Assembly (NCBI RefSeq): GCF_004005905.1
Contig: NZ_SACO01000003.1
Span: forward strand, 372,001-436,000
Source of the DNA: Novosphingobium umbonatum
Lineage (GTDB): Bacteria > Pseudomonadota > Alphaproteobacteria > Sphingomonadales > Sphingomonadaceae
Reading direction: 5' to 3'
DNA length: 64,000 bases
The notes below the pieces were generated by a model. It searched no databases. It was not told the DNA's origin and saw only the letters and a list, made by a program, of their open reading frames with translations. Positions 16,071 through 25,111 of this stretch are shown here, piece by piece. Position numbers and translations under genes: made by a program. Position 1 is the first letter of the stretch. The number at the start of each line of letters is the position of its first letter.

Positions 16071-18323
16071 TCACACCAACCCGCGCGGGTCTTCCGTCGG
16101 CGCCACCTTGGGTCCCAGCGCCTGCCCGCTGCCCGCCAATTGCTCCAGCGTGTCCCCCTGCAATGGACGCGAGTAGAGGAAGCCCTGAAAATGCTCGCAG
16201 CCGCATGCCACAAGGCAATCGCGCTGGGACACGGTTTCCACGCCCTCGGCAATCACGCCCAGATTGAGCGCCTTGGCCAGCTTGATGATCGCCTCTACCA
16301 AAGTCACCGAATCGGCCGAACCGCCATCCAGATTGCGCACAAAGGCGCGGTCGATCTTGATCTTGTCGACCGAGAAACGCTGGAGCGAGGACAGGCTGGA
16401 ATAGCCCGTGCCAAAGTCATCGAGCGCGATGGTAAAGCCTTCCTGTTTGAGCATAATGATATTGTCGCGCGTGGCGGCATCATCACCCAGCAAGACGGTT
16501 TCGGTGATCTCGAATTCGTAATTGCGCGCATCAATAGCATTTTCCGCCACCAATCGCGTCACCGCCGCCATAAAGCTGGGCGAACGCAATTGTAGCGCGG
16601 ACACATTGATCGCCACCGGCAGACCAACCCATTCGCGCGTTTCGGCAAAGACGCGGCGCACGGTAAACTCGCCCAGTTGCGAGATCAGCCCGCTTTCCTC
16701 GGCCAGCACCACAAAGACATTGGGGGGAATCGGCCCCTTGGTCGGGTGGTTCCAACGGACCAGCGCCTCGACCCCCATGATCCTGCCCGTTGCGTCCACC
16801 TGCGGTTGATAGACCATATGCAGCTGGTCCTGCGCCAGAGCCTCGCGCAGATCGACTTCCATCTGGCGGCGCATCCGCAATGCGGCATCCATTTCCGGCT
16901 CGAAGAAGGTGGCGCAGTTACGCCCCTTTTCCTTGGAACTATACAGCGCCAGATCAGCCTGACGGACGATTTCAGACGCAGGGGCGGTCGGATCCGAAAT
17001 CAGCGTAATACCGACAGAGCAGCCAATCTGTACCGAATTGCCATCAATATCGAACGGGCGTGACAGCGCGCTGATCACCCTTTCCGCCAACAGCGAGGCC
17101 CCGTTGGCGCCCGTATGCGGTTGCAGGATGACAAATTCATCGCCGCCGATGCGTGCCACCGTATCGGTATCCCGTACCAGCTCCGCCACGCGCCGCGCGG
17201 CCGCGCGGATCAAGGCATCGCCTGCCGGATGGCCCAGCGTATCATTCACTTCCTTGAACCGGTCCAGATCCAGACAATGCACGGCCACTTCCAGCGATTG
17301 CCGGTTGGACAAGGAACGCATCTGGTTCAATCGTTCGAACATCAAGGCCCGGTTGGGCAATTGGGTCAAAGTGTCATGGAAGGCCAGATGGCGCGCCTTG
17401 GCCTCGGACAGGATCAGGCCGCGCGCATAGCGGGTAACTTCGCGCAGCAAGATGCCGCCCAGCAGCAACAGGATCAGCAGCATGGAAGCCAGGGGCCATT
17501 GCAGATTGACCAGCAAATCGCTGCCCGGTTTGCGCGGATGCCAACTCAGCGCCGCAATCGCCCGCCCGCGCGCGTCATAGAGCGGCAAGGTCGCGCGTTC
17601 ATCACTCTCGCGCAGGTCGATGCCAATGGCCAGATCGGTCACCAACTGCCTCGCGCCGAACCGTTCCAGCAGGCGTTTATCGAAAGGCATGGCCGTCACC
17701 ACCACCGGCGCATGGCGGGCGGGCAATTGGGCACGGCCAAAATCGGGCTGCACCAGAGTCAGCGCGACCATATAGACGCGACCATTATGGATCGTGATGT
17801 TGGTCCGCTGCACCGGTGGCAACAGGGATGCATGCAAAGGCATATCGGGTACAGGCTGAGGACGAGCACCTTCGGCCTGCCGCAATTCGGGCAATATGTC
17901 GGCGACAGCCTCCGCAATCGGGGCGGGCATAGCGGGTGTGGGGATCGCCACGCCATTATGGGCGGAAAATTGCAACTTGTCCTGCGCATCCAGCACGAAC
18001 AGGTCGCTCACCGCGTTCCGGTCGTGGTAATAATGCGCCAGATCATGCTCGGCCCATTGCGGATCGAAGCGGATCGCCAGATGGCGCACGGCATCGTCCG
18101 ACACCACGCGCTGCTGCACCAGTTCGGTATGCTCGGTAAAGCGGTTGAGATAGCCGCGTTGCGCCGTCTGCTGCTGCTGTTGGCGCGACACAGAATCAAA
18201 CTGGTGCACCATCACCGTGATGACCAAGGCCAAAACGGCAAACACTGCCACTGCCAACACCAGAACCGGCCGGAACAGGCCCGAACCCATCAAGCGGTTC
18301 TGGCGCGCCTTCGCGCTTTTCAT
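16071..18323 (-). CDS. Membrane GGDEF-EAL protein with CHASE4-like sensor
   Basis: 750-residue bifunctional cyclic-di-GMP protein. TM1 (about 18-42) is followed by a periplasmic domain of some 230 residues with the CHASE4 hallmark of a WxHNDxxY-like region (HDLAHYYHDRNAVSDLFV). TM2 lies near 277-298. The GGDEF domain has LTQLPNRALMFERL, a complete ARIGGDEF active site and an RDTD inhibitory site, so the cyclase looks functional and feedback-inhibited. The EAL domain has VEALVRW, ITETVLLGD, DDFGTGYSS, KIDRAFV and AEGVET, all intact. It probably makes and degrades c-di-GMP in response to an envelope signal. It ends near the tRNA-Phe repeats. Confidence 0.9.
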   Translation of the reverse strand: MKSAKARQNRLMGSGLFRPVLVLAVAVFAVLALVITVMVHQFDSVSRQQQQQTAQRGYLNRFTEHTELVQQRVVSDDAVRHLAIRFDPQWAEHDLAHYYHDRNAVSDLFVLDAQDKLQFSAHNGVAIPTPAMPAPIAEAVADILPELRQAEGARPQPVPDMPLHASLLPPVQRTNITIHNGRVYMVALTLVQPDFGRAQLPARHAPVVVTAMPFDKRLLERFGARQLVTDLAIGIDLRESDERATLPLYDARGRAIAALSWHPRKPGSDLLVNLQWPLASMLLILLLLGGILLREVTRYARGLILSEAKARHLAFHDTLTQLPNRALMFERLNQMRSLSNRQSLEVAVHCLDLDRFKEVNDTLGHPAGDALIRAAARRVAELVRDTDTVARIGGDEFVILQPHTGANGASLLAERVISALSRPFDIDGNSVQIGCSVGITLISDPTAPASEIVRQADLALYSSKEKGRNCATFFEPEMDAALRMRRQMEVDLREALAQDQLHMVYQPQVDATGRIMGVEALVRWNHPTKGPIPPNVFVVLAEESGLISQLGEFTVRRVFAETREWVGLPVAINVSALQLRSPSFMAAVTRLVAENAIDARNYEFEITETVLLGDDAATRDNIIMLKQEGFTIALDDFGTGYSSLSSLQRFSVDKIKIDRAFVRNLDGGSADSVTLVEAIIKLAKALNLGVIAEGVETVSQRDCLVACGCEHFQGFLYSRPLQGDTLEQLAGSGQALGPKVAPTEDPRGLV

Positions 18324-18518
18324 CTACACATACCCCACAAGCTGACCCCACAGGCTGGGGAGGCGCGCAGGCGCCCTAACTGTTGCCGCATGACCCTGAT
18401 TTCTTTAAGCTTCAACGGCTTGCCAAAGCTTGCGCGAGAGCCCCACGTAATAACCGCGAGGAAAACTTGCCAAATGCATGAAGCCGGCTCTGGCTTGCAC
18501 CAAAACCGGCCTTTCTTG

Positions 18519-19616
18519 TCACGCGATGCAGATCTGGTTTCGCCCGCCGCGCTTGGCTTTATACAGCGCGGCATCGGCCGCTTCCAAGGCAGCCCTTGGG
18601 TCGGAGTAGCCAAACACATCGGCCACGCCGCCAGAGAAAGTTATCCCGCCAATCGGCTCGTCGGTCTTGCGGTTGACGAAATTGCGGTTCGACAATTGCT
18701 CGCGCGCATCGTCCAGCTTTTCCATCGCCTCGCGCGGGGACATGCCGCGGAACAGCATCACGAATTCCTCGCCTCCGTGACGGGCAACATGGCAACGCTC
18801 GTTTGAAATACGCTGCAACACCGAACCGATGGCCTGAATGACGCGGTCGCCGGTTTCATGGCCATGGGTGTCATTGATCCGCTTGAAATGGTCAATGTCG
18901 CAAAAGGCCACGCTCAGCGCCTCGATATTGGCCTGCGCCTCGCGGTAATTGGTTTCCAGCACGCCTTCAAACGCGCGACGGTTGGGCAGACCGGTCAGAT
19001 GGTCGATCTGGGCATCGCGCTGGGCGCGTTCCAGACTCTTGCGCAGGGTCGAGGCTTCTTCCTCGCTCTTGCGCATGCTTTCTTCCATCGCCTTGGTGCG
19101 CTCGATCATCGTGCGGGTCAAATCGGCCAGGCTGGCGATCATCACGCCGGTCGCGTCGGCCTGCACCAGATTGGACGCATGCTCTTCCAAGGCCGACTGA
19201 TATTGGCCCGTGGCGGCACGGGCGCTGCTGGTCGCCTTGCTGAACCCTTCCAGCCCGCTGTTGAGCCGCGCCAACATCGCCTCGGCCTTGTTGGCCGGAC
19301 GGTCGCCATCATCATTGCTGGCGCGAATTTCTTCCAGCCATTCCTGCGTAATCTCGCGGTTCTCTTCGCGCATGACCCCAAATTTGCGCGCGAGACGAGG
19401 CGAGGAACCGGAAAAAGCGGCATGGGCGGTCAGCAGATTGTCTGCCGTCACTTCCAACCGGTTTTCCAGAAAGAACTCGCGGATGCGGTCGAGCAATTGC
19501 TCGCGTCTGGCATCTTCCAGCGAGATGGTTGTCGCGGCCGCGTCGGTCGACGCGGTTTCTGCAGTTGCTGCCGCCCCCATTCTGAACAAGCGCAAGATTA
19601 TTATCCTTAGGTTCAC
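18519..19616 (-). CDS. Soluble diguanylate cyclase (GGEEF)
   Basis: 365-residue protein with a helical N-terminal half (residues 30-190, coiled-coil at MEESMRKSEEEASTLRKSL) and a C-terminal GGDEF domain. The active site is RHGGEEF and the nucleotide-binding motif FCDIDHFKRINDTHGH is complete, so it should make c-di-GMP. The RxxD inhibitory site is not preserved (NERC at its position), suggesting no product feedback. No TM segment is evident. The start is GTG 19616 or ATG 19580; neither has a clear Shine-Dalgarno, so the first 12 residues are uncertain. Confidence 0.88.
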   Translation of the reverse strand: MNLRIIILRLFRMGAAATAETASTDAAATTISLEDARREQLLDRIREFFLENRLEVTADNLLTAHAAFSGSSPRLARKFGVMREENREITQEWLEEIRASNDDGDRPANKAEAMLARLNSGLEGFSKATSSARAATGQYQSALEEHASNLVQADATGVMIASLADLTRTMIERTKAMEESMRKSEEEASTLRKSLERAQRDAQIDHLTGLPNRRAFEGVLETNYREAQANIEALSVAFCDIDHFKRINDTHGHETGDRVIQAIGSVLQRISNERCHVARHGGEEFVMLFRGMSPREAMEKLDDAREQLSNRNFVNRKTDEPIGGITFSGGVADVFGYSDPRAALEAADAALYKAKRGGRNQICIA

Positions 19617-19984
19617 GCGAAATGCGTTCGCTGCTGTTGCGCTCGTCTTAACCTTGACCGCTTAACCCCCATTTATTCGCTTTTTGCGTATTCGACACAG
19701 GCAAAGGGTAAAGCTTCACTTCACATCACGCCAAAACCCAGCAATTCTGCGGAGAATGCATCGCTAACAATCTGATTTCCATAGCTGGTGCCTGCGGTTG
19801 CCAGACGCACTGTATCAGGGAAAATTGCTAGGTGTTATCATGTGTTAGTGGAAGGCTCTTTCCCCCACTTACCAGCTCCGGATCAGCGGCCAATCACGCA
19901 AAACCGCCCTTGCCGCTAACCAATTGGCAGGGGAGCGGGTAAAATCGCCGCTAACGAAAAAAACCTACGCCTTTTTACCGCGCT
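19617..19984. other. Non-coding intergenic region (368 bp)
   Basis: There is no supported gene on either strand between the diguanylate cyclase and the TetR gene. The DNA is AT-richer than its surroundings (for example 19620-19700 and 19740-19850) and should carry the cyclase promoter. GCCGCTAAC occurs at 19911-19919 and, as CGCCGCTAACG, at 19947-19957. No further structure was recognised. Confidence 0.6.
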
Positions 19985-20572
19985 TCATGGGCGCAGGGCG
20001 TGAATGGCAAATTGACGGAATTGCTCCAGACGAGAATCATCCCTCACCCGTCCCCCGCGCGGCGGTACATCCAGCGCGGCAGCGGTCACAAAACGGATCC
20101 GCCATTGCAGCACATCGCTTGATACCTCTGGCAAAGCCTCGCCAAGCCTTGCCGCCACCTGCGCCACGCCATCGGCAAACAGGGCCCAGATTTCTTGCCG
20201 CAGTGGCGCAGTGGCGCGGGAGAAGATTTCATCCAGCACGACAATGGCGCGGTAATCCTCGCCCATCGCGGCCGTGGCCCATAAAGGCTGGATCAGGGCC
20301 TCGACCGTCTGGGCGAAACCGGCGCCCTGCTCCAGCAAATCCTGCCGCGATTGCGCAATCCTTGACGCATTACGCAGGGCCAATTCACGCAGCAACCCGT
20401 CCGATCCACCAAAATGATACCGGATCAGCGCCGAATTGACCCCCGCCAATCCCGCAATCCGCCGCACGCTCAACGCATGAACGCCCTCGCCCACCACCAA
20501 TTGCTCGGCGGCCAGCAACAGGCGCTGGGCGGTGGAGGTGGCTTCGATTGCGCTGCTCGGGCTCTGGTCCAT
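19985..20572 (-). CDS. TetR/AcrR family transcriptional regulator
   Basis: 195-residue one-component repressor. The N-terminal helix-turn-helix (about 14-60) reads LLLAAEQLVVGEGVHALSVR then IAGLAGVNSALIRYHFGG, the standard TetR DNA-binding layout with RYHF at the recognition helix. The C-terminal ligand domain is not assignable (LWATAAMGEDYRAIVVLDEI; AAALDVPPRGGR). Its target is not obvious: the neighbours are signalling genes on the same strand, and no inverted-repeat operator was found at its own promoter. Confidence 0.87.
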   Translation of the reverse strand: MDQSPSSAIEATSTAQRLLLAAEQLVVGEGVHALSVRRIAGLAGVNSALIRYHFGGSDGLLRELALRNASRIAQSRQDLLEQGAGFAQTVEALIQPLWATAAMGEDYRAIVVLDEIFSRATAPLRQEIWALFADGVAQVAARLGEALPEVSSDVLQWRIRFVTAAALDVPPRGGRVRDDSRLEQFRQFAIHALRP

Positions 20573-20617
20573 GGGCCTACCCTAGCAAAGGCAGGCCATG
20601 ATGCCAGAATTTTAGGA

Positions 20618-21388
20618 TCAGTCCCGCGTTACCGAAGGCACGAACAAATAGCCCTCGTTGCGCACGGTGCGGATAATATCCTCGCTGCCACGCCCACCCG
20701 CCAGCTTGCGGCGCAGGCGCGAGAGTTGCACGTCAATCGCGCGGTCATAATGCTCGGTCTCTTCGCCGCGCGACCATTCCAGCAATTGATCGCGCGTCAA
20801 CACGCGGCGCGGATGTTCGGCAAAGGCACGCAACAGGCGGAACTCGCCATCGGAAAGCGTGATCAACCGGCTTTCCGGATCGAACAGCAGCCGCAGCCCC
20901 AGATCCATCCGCCAACCGGCAAAATGCAGGTTCTCGCCCGAATTAGGCTCGCTGGGGTGATCGTCATTGGCCGCCTTGGCCAGCTCGCCGCCCGCCACCT
21001 TTTCATGGCGGCGCAGAACGGTGCGGATACGCGCCAGCAATTCGCGCGGGTTGCAGGGCTTGGCCAGATAATCATCCGCGCCCATTTCCAGCCCGACAAT
21101 CCGGTCCACATCCGTGCCCACCGCCGACAACATGATCACCGGCGGAGCATCGGGCCCCAGATGGCGCAGCGCGGTCAAACCATCCTCACGCGGCATCATC
21201 ACGTCCAGCACGATCAGATCATAGGCATCGCGCGCCAACATCTCGCGCATCTCGATCGGATCGGCCGCCGTGGCCGTGGCAAAACCATGCTTGCCCAGAA
21301 ATTCCGAGATCAGCGTGCGGATGCCTTCATCGTCGTCAACGATAAGGATGCGGGTTTCAAGGTCCATGGGGAGGCGTTTTACGTTCAT
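20618..21388 (-). CDS. OmpR-family response regulator
   Basis: 256-residue two-component regulator. The receiver domain (12-130) has the acidic pocket VDDDEG (D18-D20), phospho-acceptor D62 in VLDVMMPREDG and the conserved Lys in LAKPCNP. An 18-residue linker leads to an OmpR winged helix (about 160-250; LSDGEFRLLRAFAEHPRRVL, DRAIDVQLSRLRRKL, RTVRNEGYLF). It is close to the OmpR subgroup and is divergent from the EnvZ-like kinase at 21921, its expected partner. The start may be ATG 21388 or ATG 21367; neither has a clear ribosome site. Confidence 0.92.
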   Translation of the reverse strand: MNVKRLPMDLETRILIVDDDEGIRTLISEFLGKHGFATATAADPIEMREMLARDAYDLIVLDVMMPREDGLTALRHLGPDAPPVIMLSAVGTDVDRIVGLEMGADDYLAKPCNPRELLARIRTVLRRHEKVAGGELAKAANDDHPSEPNSGENLHFAGWRMDLGLRLLFDPESRLITLSDGEFRLLRAFAEHPRRVLTRDQLLEWSRGEETEHYDRAIDVQLSRLRRKLAGGRGSEDIIRTVRNEGYLFVPSVTRD

Positions 21389-21664
21389 GGCACCAAATTA
21401 CAAATGCTGTTTGGCCGCCGCGTTTCACCCGAATGCCAAAAATTTCCAAAGCGGAGCGATTTTGGCCAATGTTGCAATCTGCGTGCAACATGCGGGAAAT
21501 TCACTGGCAAACCATGGAGCGGAAAACCAAACTCATGCAGCGGCAACCCTTTGAGACCTCTCACGGGACCATGCCTTGCGCCACATTGCTGGCGGGCGAA
21601 AGCTCCGCACAGAAGCGTAGCGCGGGTTTACAGCCGCTCGACTTGTTCACGTGGGGAGGTTCGC

Positions 21665-21934
21665 ATGCTGCCCTGCGTGTTAAAGGGGCCGTCCGGCGTC
21701 ATGGTTCACATGTCGCACCCGACCATGGTGTCGGACGGTTCCGGTCGGCCGGTCGTCGGCGTTTTGCAGAGCCATGGCTCGCCTCCCCCCCCCTGTGGCC
21801 ATGGCTGCACATCTGCAAGACAAGGACGACCGGCTCCCTCCGGCACCCGTATGCTGCCCAAAGCGAAAACTCGCCAAAAACTTCCTTTCGTGGCATGGCA
21901 CTGGAATATGGGAGTAGTCCATGAACATGCTTAA
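21665..21934 (+). CDS. Possible small Met/His/Cys-rich protein (89 aa)
   Basis: A frame of 90 codons opens at ATG 21665 with GGGAGG five bases upstream, a good ribosome site, and ends 14 bases inside the histidine kinase gene. The product is rich in potential metal ligands: MVHMSHPTM, PCGHGCTS and WHWNMGVVHEHA. Codon use is typical of the genome in the first half but not the second (AGA, GGA, GTA, CGA), so it may be chance. No family was recognised. If real, it would be cotranscribed and partly coupled with the kinase. Confidence 0.3.
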   Translation: MLPCVLKGPSGVMVHMSHPTMVSDGSGRPVVGVLQSHGSPPPPCGHGCTSARQGRPAPSGTRMLPKAKTRQKLPFVAWHWNMGVVHEHA

Positions 21935-24173
21935 ACCCCGCCAAGTTTCCGGCCTTCCGCTGGGCGTCCAATTGATGGCGTTGCTGGTCTGTGCGCTGGT
22001 GGGCGCACAGGCGGTAACACTGGGGCTGACCGTGCTATTCCCGCCCGAACCATCGCGGCAATGGAACCTTGATGACGTGGCGCAGGCCTTGGGCGGCGGC
22101 GCGCTGCCCGACCGGCTTGAACGGGTGAGCATGGCAGGCCCGCCCGACATTTCGGCCTCGGGCTGGCTGGTGTCGCAAACGTCTCAGGAAGCTTTGGCCA
22201 CGCGGTTGCAACGCGCGCCGCATGAGGTGGTGCTGGCCTTTTACACGCAATTGCCGGTGGGCGGCGTGGCCGTCCCCGCCGCGCGCAGCCCCTTGGCCAG
22301 CGGCGACCCCTTGCGCTGGCGCAAGATTTTGGACCGCAACCTGACCGTGATCCCCAGCGCACAGGCGGGCACTGGCCCCGGTGGTCCGGGCGGCAGCGGC
22401 ACCTTGCCCGGCGGCCCGATGCAGGGCGGACGCTTCCCCGGTGGCGGTTTCCCCGGCGGCGGCTTTCCGGGTGGAGGTTTCCCCGGCGGCGCGCCCAAGG
22501 GCGGCATCCCCGGTGGCGGTTTCCCCGGCGGCCATGCCGGTGGCCCTGTTGGCAGCCCCGTCGCTGGAATGCCTTCTGGCGTCACCGGTGGCTCCATGCC
22601 CGCTGGCATTGGCCCACGCGCTGGCGGACCTTCGGCGGCCATGGCCGCTGGGCGCATGTCCGGTACGCCCAACAGTTCCGCATCCAATGCCGCTGGCAAC
22701 AATCTGACCAGCAACAGCAATGCTGCAACCACCAGCGTCGGCAGCAGCCAAAAGGCGACAATCGTCGGCACATCTTTGCAAGCGATCACCAGCGGCGGCG
22801 CCTCCTCGGGCGCGAATGGCAATGCAGGCCTGTCCGGCCAAGGGGGAGCAAACGGCCCCATGGGCATCAGCGGCATGGGCCAAGCCATGGGCATGATGGC
22901 GCAAAACGGCATGGCCCAGCAAGGCATCGGACCGATTGGCCCGATGGGACCTGTTGGCATGGTCGCCACCCCGATCCCCACGCCGACGGCCTCGCTGCCC
23001 GCCGCCGATCCCAGCCCCCTGCCACGCGCCAGTTTTGACGCCGATGCCGCGCTTAGCCTGCCCAGCCCGCGCCTGCCTTCGGGCGGTCTGGTCAACACCG
23101 ACATGGGGCAAGCCGCCATGGCCAAGCCTGCCTCCGTGACGCCCACCGCCAAACCGCAGCCCATCCCCTTCCGCCACGAAACCAGTGGCCTGCTCACCTT
23201 GGCCACGCCGCCCTTTATCGAGGGTGATTTCATCGCGGCTGTGCGGCAGAAGGATGGAAGCTGGACTGCGGTCGCCCCGCGCCCAGAACCCTTCCCCAAC
23301 CGTTGGCAAATGCAGGTGATGGCATGGTTCATCGCCTCCATGGCGATTGTCAGCCCGCTGGCATGGCTGTTTGCCCGCCGTATCGTGCGCCCGTTGGAAG
23401 GCTTTGCCCAAGCCGCCGAAGCCTTGGGCCGCGACCCTTCGGCCACGATCATGCCTTTGTCGGGCCCTGCCGAAATTGGCCGCGCGGCTTATGCCTTTAA
23501 CCTGATGCGTTTTCGCCTGCGCGCCTTTGTCGATGATCGCACCGCCATGGTGGGCGCGATCAGCCACGACCTGCGCACCCCGCTCACCCGCCTGCGTTTC
23601 CGCGTGGAGGATGTGCCCGATGAACAGCGCGAGGGTATCCTGAAAGAAGTGACCGAGATGGAGGCGATGATCGCCCATGTGCTGGCCTTCATCCGCGATG
23701 CCTCCACGCCGGGCAAGCGCGAGACGGTCGATCTGGCCGAATTGCTGGAAGGTTCGGTCAAGGATGCGCAATTGGTAGGCGGACGGATCGAACTGGAAAC
23801 CAGCGCGCATCTGTCCGTGGAGGTCGATCCGGTCGGCATCCGCCGCCTGCTGGGCAATTTACTGGAAAATGCGGTTAAATATGGCGAAAAGGCCCGCGTT
23901 CGCCTATCCCTGCGCGATGGCGAGGCTGTGGCGGAAATTATCGACTCCGGCCCCGGCATTCCGGAAAATGAATGGGATCACGTGTTCGAACCTTTCTATC
24001 GCACCGAAGCCGCCCGCAAATCGGGCAAGCCGGGTAGCGGGCTTGGCCTTGCGGTCTGCCGCTCGATCGCGCGCGCGCATGGTGGCGATGTCGTGCTGGG
24101 CCGCCGCGAGGATGGCTTTGTCGCCAGCGTCAGCCTGCCCCTCGTGATGGGCGGGGTTCGGCGCGCGGCATGA
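21921..24173 (+). CDS. EnvZ-like histidine kinase with a giant Gly/Pro/Met-rich periplasmic loop
   Basis: 750-residue sensor kinase. TM1 is at about 14-40 and TM2 at 464-486, leaving an unusually long periplasmic region of about 420 residues. Within it, residues 150-220 are FPGGG/PGG repeats. Residues 220-400 are low complexity with Met-rich runs (MGISGMGQAMGMMAQNGM). Then come a HAMP-like segment, a DHp domain with H549 (AISHDLRTPLTRLR) and an HATPase domain with LLGNLLENAVKYG, DSGPGIPE and GSGLGLAVC. The catalytic part is EnvZ-like and should phosphorylate the divergent OmpR-type regulator. GGGAG precedes ATG 21921. The stop overlaps the downstream barrel gene (ATGA). The sensed signal is unknown. 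Confidence 0.9.
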   Translation: MNMLKPRQVSGLPLGVQLMALLVCALVGAQAVTLGLTVLFPPEPSRQWNLDDVAQALGGGALPDRLERVSMAGPPDISASGWLVSQTSQEALATRLQRAPHEVVLAFYTQLPVGGVAVPAARSPLASGDPLRWRKILDRNLTVIPSAQAGTGPGGPGGSGTLPGGPMQGGRFPGGGFPGGGFPGGGFPGGAPKGGIPGGGFPGGHAGGPVGSPVAGMPSGVTGGSMPAGIGPRAGGPSAAMAAGRMSGTPNSSASNAAGNNLTSNSNAATTSVGSSQKATIVGTSLQAITSGGASSGANGNAGLSGQGGANGPMGISGMGQAMGMMAQNGMAQQGIGPIGPMGPVGMVATPIPTPTASLPAADPSPLPRASFDADAALSLPSPRLPSGGLVNTDMGQAAMAKPASVTPTAKPQPIPFRHETSGLLTLATPPFIEGDFIAAVRQKDGSWTAVAPRPEPFPNRWQMQVMAWFIASMAIVSPLAWLFARRIVRPLEGFAQAAEALGRDPSATIMPLSGPAEIGRAAYAFNLMRFRLRAFVDDRTAMVGAISHDLRTPLTRLRFRVEDVPDEQREGILKEVTEMEAMIAHVLAFIRDASTPGKRETVDLAELLEGSVKDAQLVGGRIELETSAHLSVEVDPVGIRRLLGNLLENAVKYGEKARVRLSLRDGEAVAEIIDSGPGIPENEWDHVFEPFYRTEAARKSGKPGSGLGLAVCRSIARAHGGDVVLGRREDGFVASVSLPLVMGGVRRAA

Positions 24174-25105
24174 TCCGGTCCTGCTTGTTGTTGGCGGCGG
24201 CCTTGTCCGCCAACCCCGCCTTTGCGCAAACCACGCAGACGACCGCCAATGCCGATGTCGTATCCGTGCCCGCCGCCACCGAGCAACAGGCGCAAATTGT
24301 GCCGCAAGCCGAGACGACGACAGTTCAGCAAGGCCCGCAATGGCTGGCCGAAGTGACCAGCGGCTATGCCAAGCGCGATGCGGGGCCTTCGGGCCTTTTC
24401 GCCGCGACGGCGCTCAACCGGCGTTTTGGCCGCATGTATGGCCGCGCAGCGCTTACCGCCTATCGCTCCACCATTGAACAGATCGATACCGCGCTGCCCT
24501 CCACCTATCTGGTGGGTTCGGTGGGCACCGGCGGCAATTTCAACAATTGGGTATTCGATGTCTGGGCCAGTTGGGGTTGGCAACATTACGGCCAGATCCA
24601 GACCAGCCAAGGCCCGCGCCGCAGCAATAGCACCGGCAGCCCCTATGTCTCCTTCGGCTTTGATGCGGGCAAAATCCTGCCTCTGGGCAAAGGGTTCTAT
24701 CTGACCCCCACGGTGGGCGGCACCTATGCCCACGATCGCTTGCTGCGCCCTTCGCCCAATGTCGAATTCTGGCCCGATTATGAATCGCGTGAGATTGCCT
24801 GGACCGGCATGGCCTCAATGCGACTGGACAAGGCCTTTGGCAGCAACCGACAGCATTATGTTGGCGTGGGCGCCAGCTGGCGCGTGACCAACAATGGCCT
24901 GTCAGTGCTGGTGGTGCCCCCGATGGATTCTGAGGACCAGAGCTTTTCCACCCGCCATTATGCCGATGGCTGGGGGGAAATTACCGGCAATGCAGGCTTC
25001 CGCCTGACCCCATCGCTGCGTCTGGAATTAACCGCGACCCGCAGCATGAAGGCGTTGGCGGGCAATGCGACTACCGCATCGGGCGGGTTTCGGCTGGCGT
25101 TTTAA
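24170..25105 (+). CDS. Outer-membrane beta-barrel protein coupled to the sensor kinase
   Basis: 311-residue exported protein with a signal peptide (MIRSCLLLAAALSANPAFAQ) and, after a Thr/Gln-rich linker, about ten amphipathic strands of alternating aromatic and polar residues (YLVGSVGTGG, WVFDVWASWGW, HYVGVGASWRV). It ends in a terminal Phe (GGFRLAF), the signal recognised by the BAM complex. No family is certain; it resembles small autotransporter-like or porin-like barrels. It starts inside the kinase stop codon (ATGA), so a kinase and an outer-membrane protein are made from one mRNA. The 3' end is 6 bp from the convergent sulfotransferase gene. Confidence 0.72.
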   Translation: MIRSCLLLAAALSANPAFAQTTQTTANADVVSVPAATEQQAQIVPQAETTTVQQGPQWLAEVTSGYAKRDAGPSGLFAATALNRRFGRMYGRAALTAYRSTIEQIDTALPSTYLVGSVGTGGNFNNWVFDVWASWGWQHYGQIQTSQGPRRSNSTGSPYVSFGFDAGKILPLGKGFYLTPTVGGTYAHDRLLRPSPNVEFWPDYESREIAWTGMASMRLDKAFGSNRQHYVGVGASWRVTNNGLSVLVVPPMDSEDQSFSTRHYADGWGEITGNAGFRLTPSLRLELTATRSMKALAGNATTASGGFRLAF

Positions 25106-25111
25106 ACCCGA

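Noticed and set aside
15986..16267. Frame reading LLGVFLGVSV after tRNA-Phe as a possible integrase remnant
   Set aside because: It arises from the GGGGGTAT repeats and then runs antisense into the GGDEF-EAL gene; no integrase motif is present.
18324..18518. Weak stem AAGCC/GGCTT after the diguanylate cyclase as terminator
   Set aside because: Stem of five pairs with no U-tract; not convincing.
21389..21664. A coding gene in the first half of the regulator-kinase intergenic region
   Set aside because: Frames there (for example 21433-21924) have no ribosome site and no family-like content; the region more likely holds the divergent promoters.
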